A stretch of DNA of 64,000 bases, from assembly GCF_000717595.1 (NCBI RefSeq), contig NZ_JNZO01000023.1, positions 44,168-108,167 of the forward strand, read 5' to 3'. A model generated the notes under the pieces. It was not told the origin of the DNA, did no database searches, and saw only the letters and a list, made by a program, of their open reading frames with translations. This stretch comes from Streptomyces flavochromogenes. GTDB lineage: Bacteria; Actinomycetota; Actinomycetes; Streptomycetales; Streptomycetaceae. This document shows positions 41,203-50,800 of this stretch, piece by piece (within the stretch, counting starts at the first letter, position 1; the number at the start of each line of letters is the position of its first letter). The position numbers and the translations under genes were made by a program.

Positions 41203-41229
41203 GTGACCCGGCCCGGTCACCAAGTGACC
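41203..41229. promoter_or_regulatory. Triple GTGACC/GGTCAC operator-like cluster
   Basis: GTGACC (41203), GGTCAC (41215) and GTGACC (41224) alternate in orientation within 27 bases. The first two form GTGA-N10-TCACC, close to the BldD box AGTGA-N-TCACC known from Streptomyces. It lies 114 bases upstream of the EspI-like gene start. BldD binding is inference. Confidence 0.45.
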
Positions 41230-41316
41230 TGACCGCGCCGCAGAGTGAGAACCCCCACCGTTCAAAACGATGCAAAAACGGACGTACTTGAACGACTTCA
41301 TGCCGTTCGGTGCCGT

Positions 41317-42132
41317 TCAGTCCATCCTGCGCGCGGCGCCCAACAATCCGGTCTCGGCGTCGGTGCCCTGCGTCATGACGAACTGGCGGTCGCTCGGCGT
41401 GCACCAGAGCGTCACTCCGTCCGCGAGCGTGGAGAGCGCCTCGTACTCGTGGCGCGGCAGGCTCATGATGCGGCCGATCTGCGTGGCCTCGTCGGGGGAG
41501 ACCCGCTGGACGCCGACCAGCGAGGACTTCTCCAGGAGCCGGGGCGCGACCGGGCTCAGATAGGGCAGCAGCGTGACCACCGACTGCCAGGGCGCCGACA
41601 CGACGCGGCCACGCGGCGGCCGCATGCCGCAGTCGCGGATCACGACCACGGGACTGCCCGCGGACGCGCCCTGCGGCGGCACCCGCCCCACGTCGTGCAG
41701 CGAGATGCACGGCTGGCCGCCGCCGGCGGCCTGCGCGAGCGCCGTCCAGGCCTGCGCGCGGCCGGTCTCGACCGCCACCCGGGCGCCCGTGGCGGCGGCC
41801 CGGAGCGCCAGCACCTGGGCCGTCCACAGACCGCCGATGAGCGTGATGTCGTACGGGACGGGCCGGTTGATGCCGAGCACGGCGGGCCGGTTCTCGGCGT
41901 CGACGCCGATCACCATGCCGTCGTCACCCACCGGCAGGGCCAGCGCCTCGAGTTGGTCGAGGGGGACGGAGTGCCGGTCGCGGCGCGGCCCGACGAGCCC
42001 GAAGCCGAAGCGGGGCTTCGTGCCCCGGCCCGTACCCCGGGAACCGGCGCCCCGGGAGGCGGCCCGGCCGGTGCCACCGGCGCCCGGACGGGCCGGCGTG
42101 CCGAAGGAGGGAGAGGAGGCGGCATGGGACAT
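41317..42132 (-). CDS. Uncharacterised type VII locus protein between EspI-like ATPase and EccE
   Basis: This 271-residue protein has a Gly/Arg/Ser-rich N-terminal 45 residues, then a compact alpha/beta domain (GLVGPRRDRHSVPLDQLEAL, LPVGDDGMVIGVDAENRPAVLG, the EEDE-free INRPVPYDITLIGGLWTAQVLALRAA segment). There is no signal peptide and no membrane helix. It starts at the ATG at 42132, which shares one base with the eccE stop (TGATG), so it is translated after eccE. I do not recognise a family. Its fixed place beside eccE suggests a cytosolic accessory of the secretion machine. Confidence 0.65.
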   Translation of the reverse strand: MSHAASSPSFGTPARPGAGGTGRAASRGAGSRGTGRGTKPRFGFGLVGPRRDRHSVPLDQLEALALPVGDDGMVIGVDAENRPAVLGINRPVPYDITLIGGLWTAQVLALRAAATGARVAVETGRAQAWTALAQAAGGGQPCISLHDVGRVPPQGASAGSPVVVIRDCGMRPPRGRVVSAPWQSVVTLLPYLSPVAPRLLEKSSLVGVQRVSPDEATQIGRIMSLPRHEYEALSTLADGVTLWCTPSDRQFVMTQGTDAETGLLGAARRMD

Positions 42133-43433
42133 CAGCGCGCACCTCCCAGCGGAAGAGTCGCGAGGATGCCCGGCACCTGTTCACGGTCGAGTCGCACGAG
42201 TCCCGTCCTCACCCCGCGCGCGGCGCGCTCCAGTTCGTGCCGCGCGGCCACCAGTTCCTCGTCGCTGCGCCCGGTGATCCGTACGTGGCCGGTCACCGTC
42301 ACCTCCTGCCGGTCCCCGCCGCTCAGCGTCAGGCTGAACGTCGTCGCGAGCGCGGGCAGCGAGGTCAGCAGGGCCACCAGCTGCGGCATCGAGGCCCCCG
42401 AGCCGCCCTGCCCGCCGAGCTGGGGCCAGCGCCCCACCCAGTACGTCGTGTGCCGCCGGTCGTCCACCCGCAGGGTCCGCGCGGTCTCCTGGGTCCGGCG
42501 CCCCTGTGTCTGACCCCGGCCCGCCTGCGCTATCGCCATCGGGCTGGCGCAGGTCGAGGTGGCCAGCGCCGAGACGAGTTCCTGCTCCGTCAGCACGCTC
42601 GCCGAGAACCCCGCGCCCGCGAGCCGGCTCGCCAGCTGGTCCGCCGCCCGCACCACGCACTTCTGCGCGCCCTTGAGGCCGCCGCCGCGCGCGGCGACCG
42701 CCTCCGGGCAGAGCTCGGGGTCGAGTTTGAGCGCGATCCAGGTGATCCGTACGGCGGGCGAACCCGTCTGCGCCTGGAGCGGCCCGTAGTTGCGTGCGGC
42801 CATCGACTGCGCGGGCAGGTGCGGCGCGGGAGCGGGCTGCGTGTGCTGCACGATCTGCGCCGACTCCAGGCGGATGCCGTCCACGCTCAGGACGTCCCGG
42901 ACGAGCCCGACGGGCAGCGGCGCGGCCGCGCGGTCCGGGCGCAGTGCCGTGCCGTCCGCCTCGACCCGCAGGACCGCGGTCAGGAAGGTGCCGTCGCCGA
43001 CCATGCCGACCGGCCGCCGGTCGCGATCGCTGTACGTGTAGGTCCGCAGGGCCGGGTCGCACTCCACGACCGGCGCGAGCCCCGGCTCTGTGCCCTCGGG
43101 CACCGTGAACGAGGACGCCTTGCGGGAACGCGTCCTCAGCGCGAGGAACGTTCCGAGCCACTCGGGAAGCGAGCGGCGGTGCCGGCGGACGACCGCCATC
43201 AGCACGAGCACGACGGCGACCACGCCCGCGGGAACCATCAGCACCGGCTCGACGACCCAGGCGACGAGCATCAGTGCCGCCGCCACCTCGATCAGTACGA
43301 GCTGTTGCAACTGGAACGAACCGAAGTGTCCCGGGCGCGCCTGGAGCTTCGGCGAGACCGAGGAAACAGGCCCCGTGGACGGGGGTGCGGAGGCGGTGGC
43401 CGCGGCGGGCCGCGTCCGCGTCGCGGAAACCAT
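42132..43433 (-). CDS. eccE: Type VII secretion protein EccE
   Basis: This 433-residue membrane protein has two adjacent transmembrane helices (residues 43-80, LVLIEVAAALMLVAWVVEPVLMVPAGVVAVVLVLMAVV) and a large soluble domain beyond. The arrangement of two N-terminal helices followed by a globular domain fits EccE of ESX systems. The soluble part contains TYTYSDRDRRPVGMVGDGTFL and VTGHVRITGRSDEELVAARHELERA. The ATG at 43433 has AGGGGGA upstream and diverges from eccB 190 bases away. EccE sits on the periphery of the membrane complex. Confidence 0.8.
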   Translation of the reverse strand: MVSATRTRPAAATASAPPSTGPVSSVSPKLQARPGHFGSFQLQQLVLIEVAAALMLVAWVVEPVLMVPAGVVAVVLVLMAVVRRHRRSLPEWLGTFLALRTRSRKASSFTVPEGTEPGLAPVVECDPALRTYTYSDRDRRPVGMVGDGTFLTAVLRVEADGTALRPDRAAAPLPVGLVRDVLSVDGIRLESAQIVQHTQPAPAPHLPAQSMAARNYGPLQAQTGSPAVRITWIALKLDPELCPEAVAARGGGLKGAQKCVVRAADQLASRLAGAGFSASVLTEQELVSALATSTCASPMAIAQAGRGQTQGRRTQETARTLRVDDRRHTTYWVGRWPQLGGQGGSGASMPQLVALLTSLPALATTFSLTLSGGDRQEVTVTGHVRITGRSDEELVAARHELERAARGVRTGLVRLDREQVPGILATLPLGGAR

Positions 43434-43624
43434 GATGGAGAATCCCCCTCAATTCATCCCGATCACCCTGGCCCGCCAGGGCTTTGGCGGCCGGATCACC
43501 CTACCCGCCCCACGAACCCCACGGGACAGCAGGCATAGTAGGGGGCCGGTCCGACGGCCGGGGCCCGGGTGTCATCTCCCCCAGGCTCCCGCGCGAAGAT
43601 CGCGCCTGACGAGAATGGGGACTC

Positions 43625-45181
43625 ATGGCATCGCGGCGGGACGAGCTCAACGCGTACACCTTTGCGAAGAAGCGCACGGTGGCGGCATTCCTGCAACCCT
43701 CGCCCTCCGGCACGGAGGAGGGGGCACCGAAGCCGCTGCGCGCGATCCTTCCCGGGTTGATCGCGGCCGCGCTCGTGACGGCGGGTTTCGGCGCCTGGGG
43801 CATGTTCAGCCCGCAGGCCCCGAAGGGTTGGGACACCCCAGGTACCCGGGTGATCGTCGGCAAGCAGTCGACGTCCCGGTACGTGGTCCTGGAGACCGGC
43901 AAGGGCAAGGACGCGAAGAAGCTGCTCCACCCCGTGCTCAACCTCGCCTCCGCGCGGCTCCTCCTCGACCCCGAGCAGTTCCAGGTCGTCCAGGTCGCCG
44001 ACAAGACGCTCGACCAGGGCAAGGGCACGCCCCCGCGCGGCCCGATCCTCGGCATCCCGTACGCCCCCGACCGGCTTCCCACTGCGGAAGAGGCAGGGAA
44101 GCCCAAGCGCTGGGCGGTCTGCGAACAGCCCGGCGGCGGTGCGGGCGCCAGCGTCCAGAAGGCGACCTTCATCTTCGCCGAGCGGGACGAGAAGCTCACC
44201 CAGGGCGCCAACCAGCTCAAGGACGGGCAGATCCTGTACGTCAAGGGGCAGACGGGTGCCGCCCAGTTCCTCGTCGACCACACCGGCACCAAGTACCCGG
44301 TGAAGTCCGAGACCACCGGGCTGCTCACCGCGCTCGTCGGCCTCGGCAAGGAGCCGCAGCCGGTCACCGACGACTGGCTCGCCACGCTGAAGACCGGCGA
44401 CGAGATCGACTTCCCGCGCATCGAGGGCGGTGACGTCGGCCGCCACACCCGGATCCCCGGCGCCACCCTGTCCGACACCGAGAGCCGGATCGGCAACGTC
44501 CTGCTCGCACCGACGGGATCGGGGCCCCAGCACTACGTCGTACTCGCCGGCAAGGTGCAGCCGGTCACGCCGTTCACCGCCTGGCTGCTCATCAACTCCC
44601 CGCAGACCAGCTCCCTCGACATGGACGGCAAGGCCACCCCTGCCAACGCCTCCGACTTCGTCCCGGACCCGACCGTCTTCCACGGCGGCGTGAACTGGCC
44701 GAAGGCGAGGTCCGCGCAGGCCAACTCCGTCACCGGCGCGGACGCCCGCGACACCGTCTGCAGCGTCCTCACCAGCGTCGGCGAGCAGGGCCAGACGACC
44801 CTCACGACCTGGGCCGGCACCCAGTACCCCGCCGACATCACCGCGGGCGGCAGCAGCACGTACGTCACCCCCGGCACCGGCCTGCTCTACACCCAGATCC
44901 AGGGCAAGCAGAAGACGCCCGGCGGCTCGCTGTTCCTCGTCACCGACACGGGCCTCCGTTACGCGGTCCAGGCCAACGGCGACAGCGACTCAGCCCGTTC
45001 CGAGATCGGCACCGGGGCCAAGGAGAAGCCGACCGACGGACGCCCGGAACCCAGCGACGCCCAGAAGCGTCTCGGCTACGACAAGGTCGTGCCGGCCCGC
45101 GTCCCCATCGAATGGTCCGAGTTCCTTTCGAAGGGCCCCCGGCTCGACGCCAACAGCGCGCGTCAGCCGCAGGGTTCCTAG
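43625..45181 (+). CDS. eccB: Type VII secretion protein EccB
   Basis: This 518-residue protein has a short cytoplasmic N-terminus with the EccB start motif SRRDELNAYTFAKKRTVAAFL, a single membrane helix (about 39-60), and a large extracytoplasmic domain with repeats rich in TGTKYPV/GLRYAV. Two cysteines (in AVCEQ and TVCSVL) match the extracytoplasmic disulfide of EccB. The ATG at 43625 has GGGGA upstream. Its stop is followed within 12 bases by mycP, so the two are co-transcribed. Confidence 0.93.
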   Translation: MASRRDELNAYTFAKKRTVAAFLQPSPSGTEEGAPKPLRAILPGLIAAALVTAGFGAWGMFSPQAPKGWDTPGTRVIVGKQSTSRYVVLETGKGKDAKKLLHPVLNLASARLLLDPEQFQVVQVADKTLDQGKGTPPRGPILGIPYAPDRLPTAEEAGKPKRWAVCEQPGGGAGASVQKATFIFAERDEKLTQGANQLKDGQILYVKGQTGAAQFLVDHTGTKYPVKSETTGLLTALVGLGKEPQPVTDDWLATLKTGDEIDFPRIEGGDVGRHTRIPGATLSDTESRIGNVLLAPTGSGPQHYVVLAGKVQPVTPFTAWLLINSPQTSSLDMDGKATPANASDFVPDPTVFHGGVNWPKARSAQANSVTGADARDTVCSVLTSVGEQGQTTLTTWAGTQYPADITAGGSSTYVTPGTGLLYTQIQGKQKTPGGSLFLVTDTGLRYAVQANGDSDSARSEIGTGAKEKPTDGRPEPSDAQKRLGYDKVVPARVPIEWSEFLSKGPRLDANSARQPQGS

Positions 45182-45193
45182 GGGGTGGCACCG

Positions 45194-46495
45194 GTGAAGA
45201 AGAACCACCGCACGACGCCCCGCGGGGCGTCCCGCACGCCGTCCCGTACGGCCGCGCTGCTGGCCGCCGGCACCCTCACCGCCCTCCTCGCGGCACCCGG
45301 CGCGGCCTCGGCCGCGCCCGCCGCGGAGCGCGGCGACGGACCCGTCCTCGACGGCAGCGGCGAGTGCACCTTCCCCATGAGGAAGCAGATCGCGGACACC
45401 CCCTGGCCGCTCCAGCGGGTCCTCCTCGACGAGCTGTGGCAGGACACCAAGGGCAAGGGTGTCAGGGTCGCGGTCATCGACACGGGCGTCGACGACGTCA
45501 ACCCGCAGCTGCAGAAGGCCGTCGACGCCAAGGCGGGCAAGGACTACCTCAAGCCCGACAAGAAGAACCCCGGCTTCGGCGACGAGCAGCGCGGCAAGAC
45601 CGACGGCACCGTCGACCAGGTCGGCCACGGCACCAAGGTCGCCGGCATCATCGCCGCCCGCCCCCGCGAGGGCACCGGATTCGTCGGGCTCGCGCCCGAG
45701 GCGACGATCATCCCGATCCGGCAGAACGACGAGAAGAACAGCGGCCAGTCCGACACGATGGCGGAGGCCATCAAGTGGGCCGTCGCCAAGGGCGCCCACG
45801 TCATCAACATCTCGCAGGACACCACCCAGGCGCTCAAGCCGGACTCGCCGATGGGCAGGGCGGTGGCCGAGGCGATCAAGCGGGATGTCGTCGTCGTCGC
45901 CTCCGCCGGCAACGACGGCATGGACGGCACCCTCAAGAAGACCTACCCTGCCGCCTTCCCCGGTGTCCTCGCGGTCGCCTCGTCCGACCGGAACAACGAG
46001 CGCGCCGCGTTCTCCCAGGCCGGCCCCATGGTGGGTGTCGCCGCCCCCGGCGTCGACATCGTCTCCACGGTTCCCGGCGGCGGCCAGTGCGTCGACAACG
46101 GCACCAGCTTCTCCGCGCCGTACGTCGCCGGTGTCGCCGCCCTGCTCCGCGCGAAGCACCACGACTGGAGCGCGGCCCAGATCGTCGCCCGGATCGAGCA
46201 GACCGCCGTCCGCTCGATCAACGGACGCGACGACTACGTCGGTTGGGGCGTGGTCGACCCGGTACGGGCGCTCGCCGACACCCCGGGGACGCCGCCCACG
46301 GCGCCCACGCCCGACCCCCGCCCGCCCAAGCCGCCGGCTCCCGAGCCGGCGCGTCTGGCGCTGTCGGAGACGCCTCAGGAGCGCTCCGAACGGCTCGCCA
46401 CCTACACGTTGGGGATCGGTGTCGTCCTGGTGGCCGTGGTCGCCGGGACCGCCATCGTGATCCGCGACAGCCGACGGCGAAGGGGGGCCCGTTGA
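45194..46495 (+). CDS. mycP: Mycosin: type VII secretion-associated subtilisin-like serine protease
   Basis: This is a 433-residue membrane-anchored protease of the S8 family. It has a signal peptide (about 1-38), the catalytic Asp96 in VIDTGVDD, His145 in GHGT, Ser305 in NGTSFSAPYVAG, and the oxyanion Asn in SAGNDG. A Pro-rich linker (TPPTAPTPDPRPPKPP) leads to a C-terminal transmembrane helix (TLGIGVVLVAVVAGTAIVI). All triad residues are present, so it should be active. The GTG at 45194 is preferred over the one at 45185, because the AGGGGG ribosome binding site at 45180 is properly spaced only from the later start. It closes the eccB-mycP unit. Confidence 0.93.
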   Translation: MKKNHRTTPRGASRTPSRTAALLAAGTLTALLAAPGAASAAPAAERGDGPVLDGSGECTFPMRKQIADTPWPLQRVLLDELWQDTKGKGVRVAVIDTGVDDVNPQLQKAVDAKAGKDYLKPDKKNPGFGDEQRGKTDGTVDQVGHGTKVAGIIAARPREGTGFVGLAPEATIIPIRQNDEKNSGQSDTMAEAIKWAVAKGAHVINISQDTTQALKPDSPMGRAVAEAIKRDVVVVASAGNDGMDGTLKKTYPAAFPGVLAVASSDRNNERAAFSQAGPMVGVAAPGVDIVSTVPGGGQCVDNGTSFSAPYVAGVAALLRAKHHDWSAAQIVARIEQTAVRSINGRDDYVGWGVVDPVRALADTPGTPPTAPTPDPRPPKPPAPEPARLALSETPQERSERLATYTLGIGVVLVAVVAGTAIVIRDSRRRRGAR

Positions 46496-46533
46496 CCGGC
46501 GTATCGGTCAAGTATCCCGACCCCCCTTTGCAG

Positions 46534-46562
46534 TTGGAACTGCCGCCGTCAATGGCTAAAGT
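46534..46562 (+). promoter_or_regulatory. Predicted promoter of esxB-esxA
   Basis: TTGGAA (46534) and TAAAGT (46557) are 17 bases apart. A palindrome CAGTTGGAACTG (46531-46542) covers the -35 element. AGTGACC at 46560 overlaps the -10 end and matches one BldD half-site. From memory, the esxBA promoter of S. coelicolor is reported as a BldD target. Confidence 0.5.
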
Positions 46563-46685
46563 GACCGCGGGGCGTACGGCAGTGCGATCCCAGCACGGGG
46601 GCGGCATCAGAAGATTCCCGTCCGCATCACGACCGGATGGCCCGACGGCCCAGCCGTCGACGTCACCGAAGGAAGAAGGGGCAAG

Positions 46686-47036
46686 ATGTCGAAAGACCTG
46701 AACGTAACCAGTGCCGAACAAGTCAAGCTCGCCGGCCGGATCCAGGACTTCTCCGACGAGCTCCAGTCCCGCATCACCTCGCTCAACAGCGTGGTGGACC
46801 GCGTCCAGGCGGGCTGGCAGGGTGCTGCGAGCAAGGAGTACGACCGGGTCCAGAACGACCTGAACCAGCGCCTGCGCAGCATGCGCCAGGAGCTCTCCAA
46901 CCTCGAAGAGATGATGCGCATGAGCGCCGACGGGTTCTCGCGCGAGGAGGAGGACCGTCTGCGGTCCTTCCGTTCGATGGACACCGGCGGCGGCGCCGGT
47001 TCCGGCGGCAACCAGAGCGCCATCCTCGGCGTCTGA
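46686..47036 (+). CDS. esxB: WXG100 family secreted protein (EsxB-like)
   Basis: This 116-residue helical-hairpin protein is a substrate of the type VII system. The WXG motif is present as WQG between two helices (SSVVDRVQAGWQGAASKEYDRVQ-type pattern). A coiled second helix (LEEMMRMSADGFSREEEDRLRS) ends in a Gly-rich tail with no signal peptide, as usual. It starts at the ATG at 46686 with GAAGAAGGGGC upstream. It precedes a second WXG100 gene by 47 bases, and the two are expected to form a heterodimer. Which of the pair is called A or B is uncertain. Confidence 0.88.
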   Translation: MSKDLNVTSAEQVKLAGRIQDFSDELQSRITSLNSVVDRVQAGWQGAASKEYDRVQNDLNQRLRSMRQELSNLEEMMRMSADGFSREEEDRLRSFRSMDTGGGAGSGGNQSAILGV

Positions 47037-47083
47037 GCCACTCGACCAGTCCACCGGGCCACTCTCACTCAGGAGTCATCATC

Positions 47084-47371
47084 ATGACCACTGCGGTCAA
47101 TTACGACACCGTGACGCAGGCGGCGGCCGACACCCGCCTGACCTCCACCACCCTCACCCAGAAGCTGGACGACCTCATGGCCGAGGTCAACCGCGTCGCC
47201 AACAACTGGGAGGGTGAGGCCAAGATCGCGTACCGCGAGACGCAGGACCGCCTGACCCGCGACATGGCCGGCATGAACCAGGACCTGGCGCGCATCGCCC
47301 AGCTCCTCGACGAGTCGGTCGTCGGCTACCAGGACACCGACCGGGGCAACGCCGCCCGGTTCCGGATGTGA
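47084..47371 (+). CDS. esxA: WXG100 family secreted protein (EsxA-like)
   Basis: This 95-residue protein has the WXG motif as WEG near residue 44 (NRVANNWEGEAKIAYRE) and two amphipathic helices. The ATG at 47084 has AGGAG 8 bases upstream; a longer in-frame stretch before it has no similarity. The length is exactly that of the WXG100 family. It probably partners with the preceding EsxB-like protein and is secreted without a cleaved signal peptide. A 19-bp terminator follows. Confidence 0.9.
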   Translation: MTTAVNYDTVTQAAADTRLTSTTLTQKLDDLMAEVNRVANNWEGEAKIAYRETQDRLTRDMAGMNQDLARIAQLLDESVVGYQDTDRGNAARFRM

Positions 47372-47385
47372 GATCCGGCGAGCAC

Positions 47386-47426
47386 GCGTGAGGGGGTGGC
47401 CCGTACGACGGGCCACCCCCTCACGC
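47386..47426. terminator. Bidirectional terminator after esxA
   Basis: A perfect 19-bp stem (GCGTGAGGGGGTGGCCCGT and its complement) has a 3-base loop, ACG. It also faces the convergent DUF397 gene. Confidence 0.85.
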
Positions 47427-47430
47427 TTGT

Positions 47431-47473
47431 CCGCGGGTCACCGCAGGCACGTACGCCCGCGGGTCACCGCAGG
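47431..47473. repeat. 17-bp direct repeat at the DUF397 stop
   Basis: CCGCGGGTCACCGCAGG occurs at 47431-47447 and 47457-47473, 26 bases apart. The second copy contains the stop codon of the DUF397 gene, so the first copy may be a duplicated fragment of its 3' end. Confidence 0.65.
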
Positions 47474-47757
47474 TCGAACTCGCCGTCCCTGGCCCCGAGG
47501 ACGAACGCGTCCCACTCGGCCTTCGTGTACCGCAGCACCGTGTCCTTGTCGAGGGACGACCGCATCGCCACCGCCCCCTCGGGGAGCCGGGCGATCTCCA
47601 CACGCTCCTCGTCCGGGCTCGTCCCGGGAGCGCCCTCCCACGAGACGCCGGAGATGTCGAGCGCGTACAGCTCGTCCTTCTGGCGCTGCTTCTCGGCGGC
47701 CCGAGCGGCGTCGGCGGCGCCGTCGGCGCCGGTCGTGCTCGTGTCTGCGTCGGTCAT
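47464..47757 (-). CDS. DUF397 family protein
   Basis: This 97-residue protein has a DUF397-like C-terminal half: VSWEGAPG, VEIARLPEGAVAMRSSLDKDTVLRYTKAEWDAFVLGARDGEFDL. The N-terminal 33 residues are a charged helix (AARAAEKQRQKDELYAL), longer than in most DUF397 proteins. DUF397 proteins usually pair with an XRE-type regulator, but no such gene is adjacent. It lies between esxA and eccC, convergent with the former. The ATG at 47757 has GAAGGGAA upstream. A link to secretion control is inference. Confidence 0.8.
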   Translation of the reverse strand: MTDADTSTTGADGAADAARAAEKQRQKDELYALDISGVSWEGAPGTSPDEERVEIARLPEGAVAMRSSLDKDTVLRYTKAEWDAFVLGARDGEFDLR

Positions 47758-47856
47758 CGGCGCGTTCCCTTCGCGGTGGTACGGCGGTCCCTCCCACAGT
47801 AGTGGGACCGCCGTACCCGGTCGGCGGGAATCGCCCCGCCCGTCCGGCCCGCTCCG

Positions 47857-50800
47857 TCAGTGCTGTTCCGGCAGCCAGCCCAGCTGCACCAGCGGTGCGC
47901 CCCGCTTCCGCGACACGAACGTGCCCCGGCCCGGAGGCATCGGCCGTGCCCGGACGTTGCCGAGGATGTCGCCCTCCTGCGGGTCGCCGGAGAGGATCAC
48001 GCCCTGCGCGCCCAGCTCCTTCACGCGCTGCATGAACGGCTCGTACATCGCCCGCGAGGCGCCACCGGCACTGCGCGCCACGATGAACCGGATGCCGACG
48101 TCCCGCGCGAACGGCAGGTTCTCCACCAGGAGCGCCAGCGGGTTCCCCGAGTTGGTGGCCACCAGCTCGAAGTCGTCGACCAGGACGTACAGTTGCGGAC
48201 CCGTCCACCAGCTGCGGTCACGCAGCTGCTGCGGTGTGATGTCGGGCTTGGGCGCCCGCTTCGTCATCACCGTGTTGATCGCCTCCATGTGCATCTGCAT
48301 GGCGGAGGCCATCGGCGCGTACTCCAGGAGGTGCGAGGGCGCGACCGCCTCCAGCATCGTCCGCCGGTAGTCGCCCACCACGATCCGCGCCTGCTCCGGG
48401 GTGTACCGCTCGCACAGCTGCTTGGCGATGAGCCGCAGCAGCGCCGTCTTGCCGGACTCGCTCTCGCCGAAGATCAGGAAGAACGGGTCCGACTCGAAGT
48501 CGACGAACACCGGCTCCAGGTTCGTCTCGTCGATGCCGATCGCGATGCCGTGCTGCGGGTACTCGAAGCCCTTCGGCAGCCGCTCCGCCGGAAGCTTGCG
48601 CGGCAGCAGCCGCACCGCGGGGGCCGGAGCACCGGTCCAGGACGCCTGCACCGACCGTACGAACGCCGCCGTGCCGTCCGACAGGTCGGCGGCCGAGCTC
48701 GATCCGTCGATCCGCGGCAGCGCGCCCATGAAGTGCAGCTTCTCGGGAACCTGGCCACGACCCGGCACGCCGGCCGGCACGTTCGCCGCGACCTTGCGGT
48801 CGAACTCGGAGTCCATGACGTCACCGAGCCGCAGTTCGAGCCGGCCCAGCATCTGGTCCTTCAGCGCCGCACGCACCTCCATGTACCGGGAGGCGGTGAT
48901 CACCACATGGATGCCGTAGCCGAGACCGCGCGCGGCGATGTCGGAGACGATCGGCTCCAGGACGTCGTAGTCGTTGCGGAAACCGCCCCAGCCGTCCACG
49001 ACCAGGAAGACGTCGCCCCAGGCCTCGCCGGGCAGTTCGCCCGCGGCCCGCTTGCGCCGGTAGGTCGCGATCGAGTCGATGGAGTGCGAGCGGAAGAACT
49101 CCTCGCGCCGGTTCAGGACGCCCATCACCTCGGCGACCGTACGCCGCACCCGCTCCGGGTCCAGCCGGGACGCCACCCCGCCGACGTGCGGCAGATCGGC
49201 GAGCGACACCATGCCGCCGCCACCGAAGTCCAGGCAGTAGAACTGCACCTCGGCCGGGGTGTGGGTGAGCGCGAACGACGAGATGAGCGTGCGCATCATC
49301 GTCGACTTGCCGGACTGCGGACCACCGACCACCATCATGTGGCCCGCCGCGCCCGAGAAGTCCCGGTACAGCACCTCACGCCGCTGCTCGAACGGCTTGT
49401 CGATGAGGCCGAGCGGCACCGTGAGCCCGCCCTGACGCGTGTACTCGGTCGCCGTGAGCCCCCGGTCCGCGGTCTGCGCGAGACCCGGGAGCAGCTGGTC
49501 GAGCGACGGCGCCTGGTCGAGCGGCGGCAGCCACACCTGGTGCGCGGGCACGCCCTGGCCCTCCAGACGGCGCACGATCACGTCGAGGACGGTGTCCGCG
49601 AGCGCGTCGTCCTCCTCCGCCCGCTGCCGCGCGAGGTACGCCGGGTCCGGCGCCGCGTACACGACGGGCACCGGAGCCGCCGTGAACAGCGCGGGACGCC
49701 GCTCCACCGGCATGTGCCCGATCTCCAGACGTGGCCCGCCCGTCCGGTACGTGCCCGAGACGTACGCCGCCTTGAAGCGGGTCATCTCGTCCGTACCGAA
49801 CTTCAGATAGCCCGAACCCGGCACCGAGGGCAGGTGGTACGCGTCCGGCACACCGATCGCCGTCCGCGACTCCGCCGCCGAGAAGGTCCGCAGACCGATC
49901 CGGTACGAGAGGTACGTGTCCAGGCCGCGCAGCTTGCCCTCCTCCAGGCGCTGCGAGGCGAGCAGCAGATGCACACCCAGCGAGCGGCCGATGCGGCCGA
50001 TCTGGATGAACATGTCGATGAAGTCGGGCTTGGCGGTGAGGAGTTCGGAGAACTCGTCGATCACCAGGACCAGCGAGGCCAGCGGTTCGAGCGGGGCGCC
50101 CGCCGCGCGCGCCTTCTCGTAGTCGTGGATGTTGGCGTAGTTGCCCGCCGACCGCAGCAGCTCCTGACGCCGCTGCAGCTCACCGCGGATCGCGTCGCCC
50201 ATGCGGTCGACGAGCGTCAGGTCGTCCGACAGGTTGGTGATGACCGCCGCCACGTGCGGCATCTGCGACATGCCCGCGAAGGTCGCGCCGCCCTTGAAGT
50301 CCGCGAGGACGAAGTTCAGCGTCTCCGAGGAGTGCGTCACCGCGAGGCCGAGGACCAGCGTCCGCAGCAGCTCCGACTTTCCGGAACCTGTGGCGCCCAC
50401 GCACAGACCGTGCGGGCCCATGCCCTCCTGAGCGGCCTCCTTGAGGTCGAGCATGACCGGCTGGCCGTCCTCGCCGACACCGATCGGCACCCGGAGGCGC
50501 TCGGCCACCGATCGGGGCCGCCAGGTCCGCGCCACGTCCACCGAGGCCGCGTCGCCCAGGTTCAGCAGATCCGTGAAGTCCAGATTGGCGAGCAGCGGCT
50601 CGTCGTCGTCCCCGCCGCCCATCCTCAGCGGGGCCAGCTGGCGCGCCAGCGCCTCCGCCGCGGGCAGCGAAACGCCGTCCGGCAGACCCTCGTACGCGAA
50701 ACCGCCGCCCGACTCCAGCCGCAGCCGGCCCGGCCGTACGACCACGGAGAGACCACCGCGCGGCTCGTCGAGGTCGCCGGAGACGACCTCCACGATCGTC

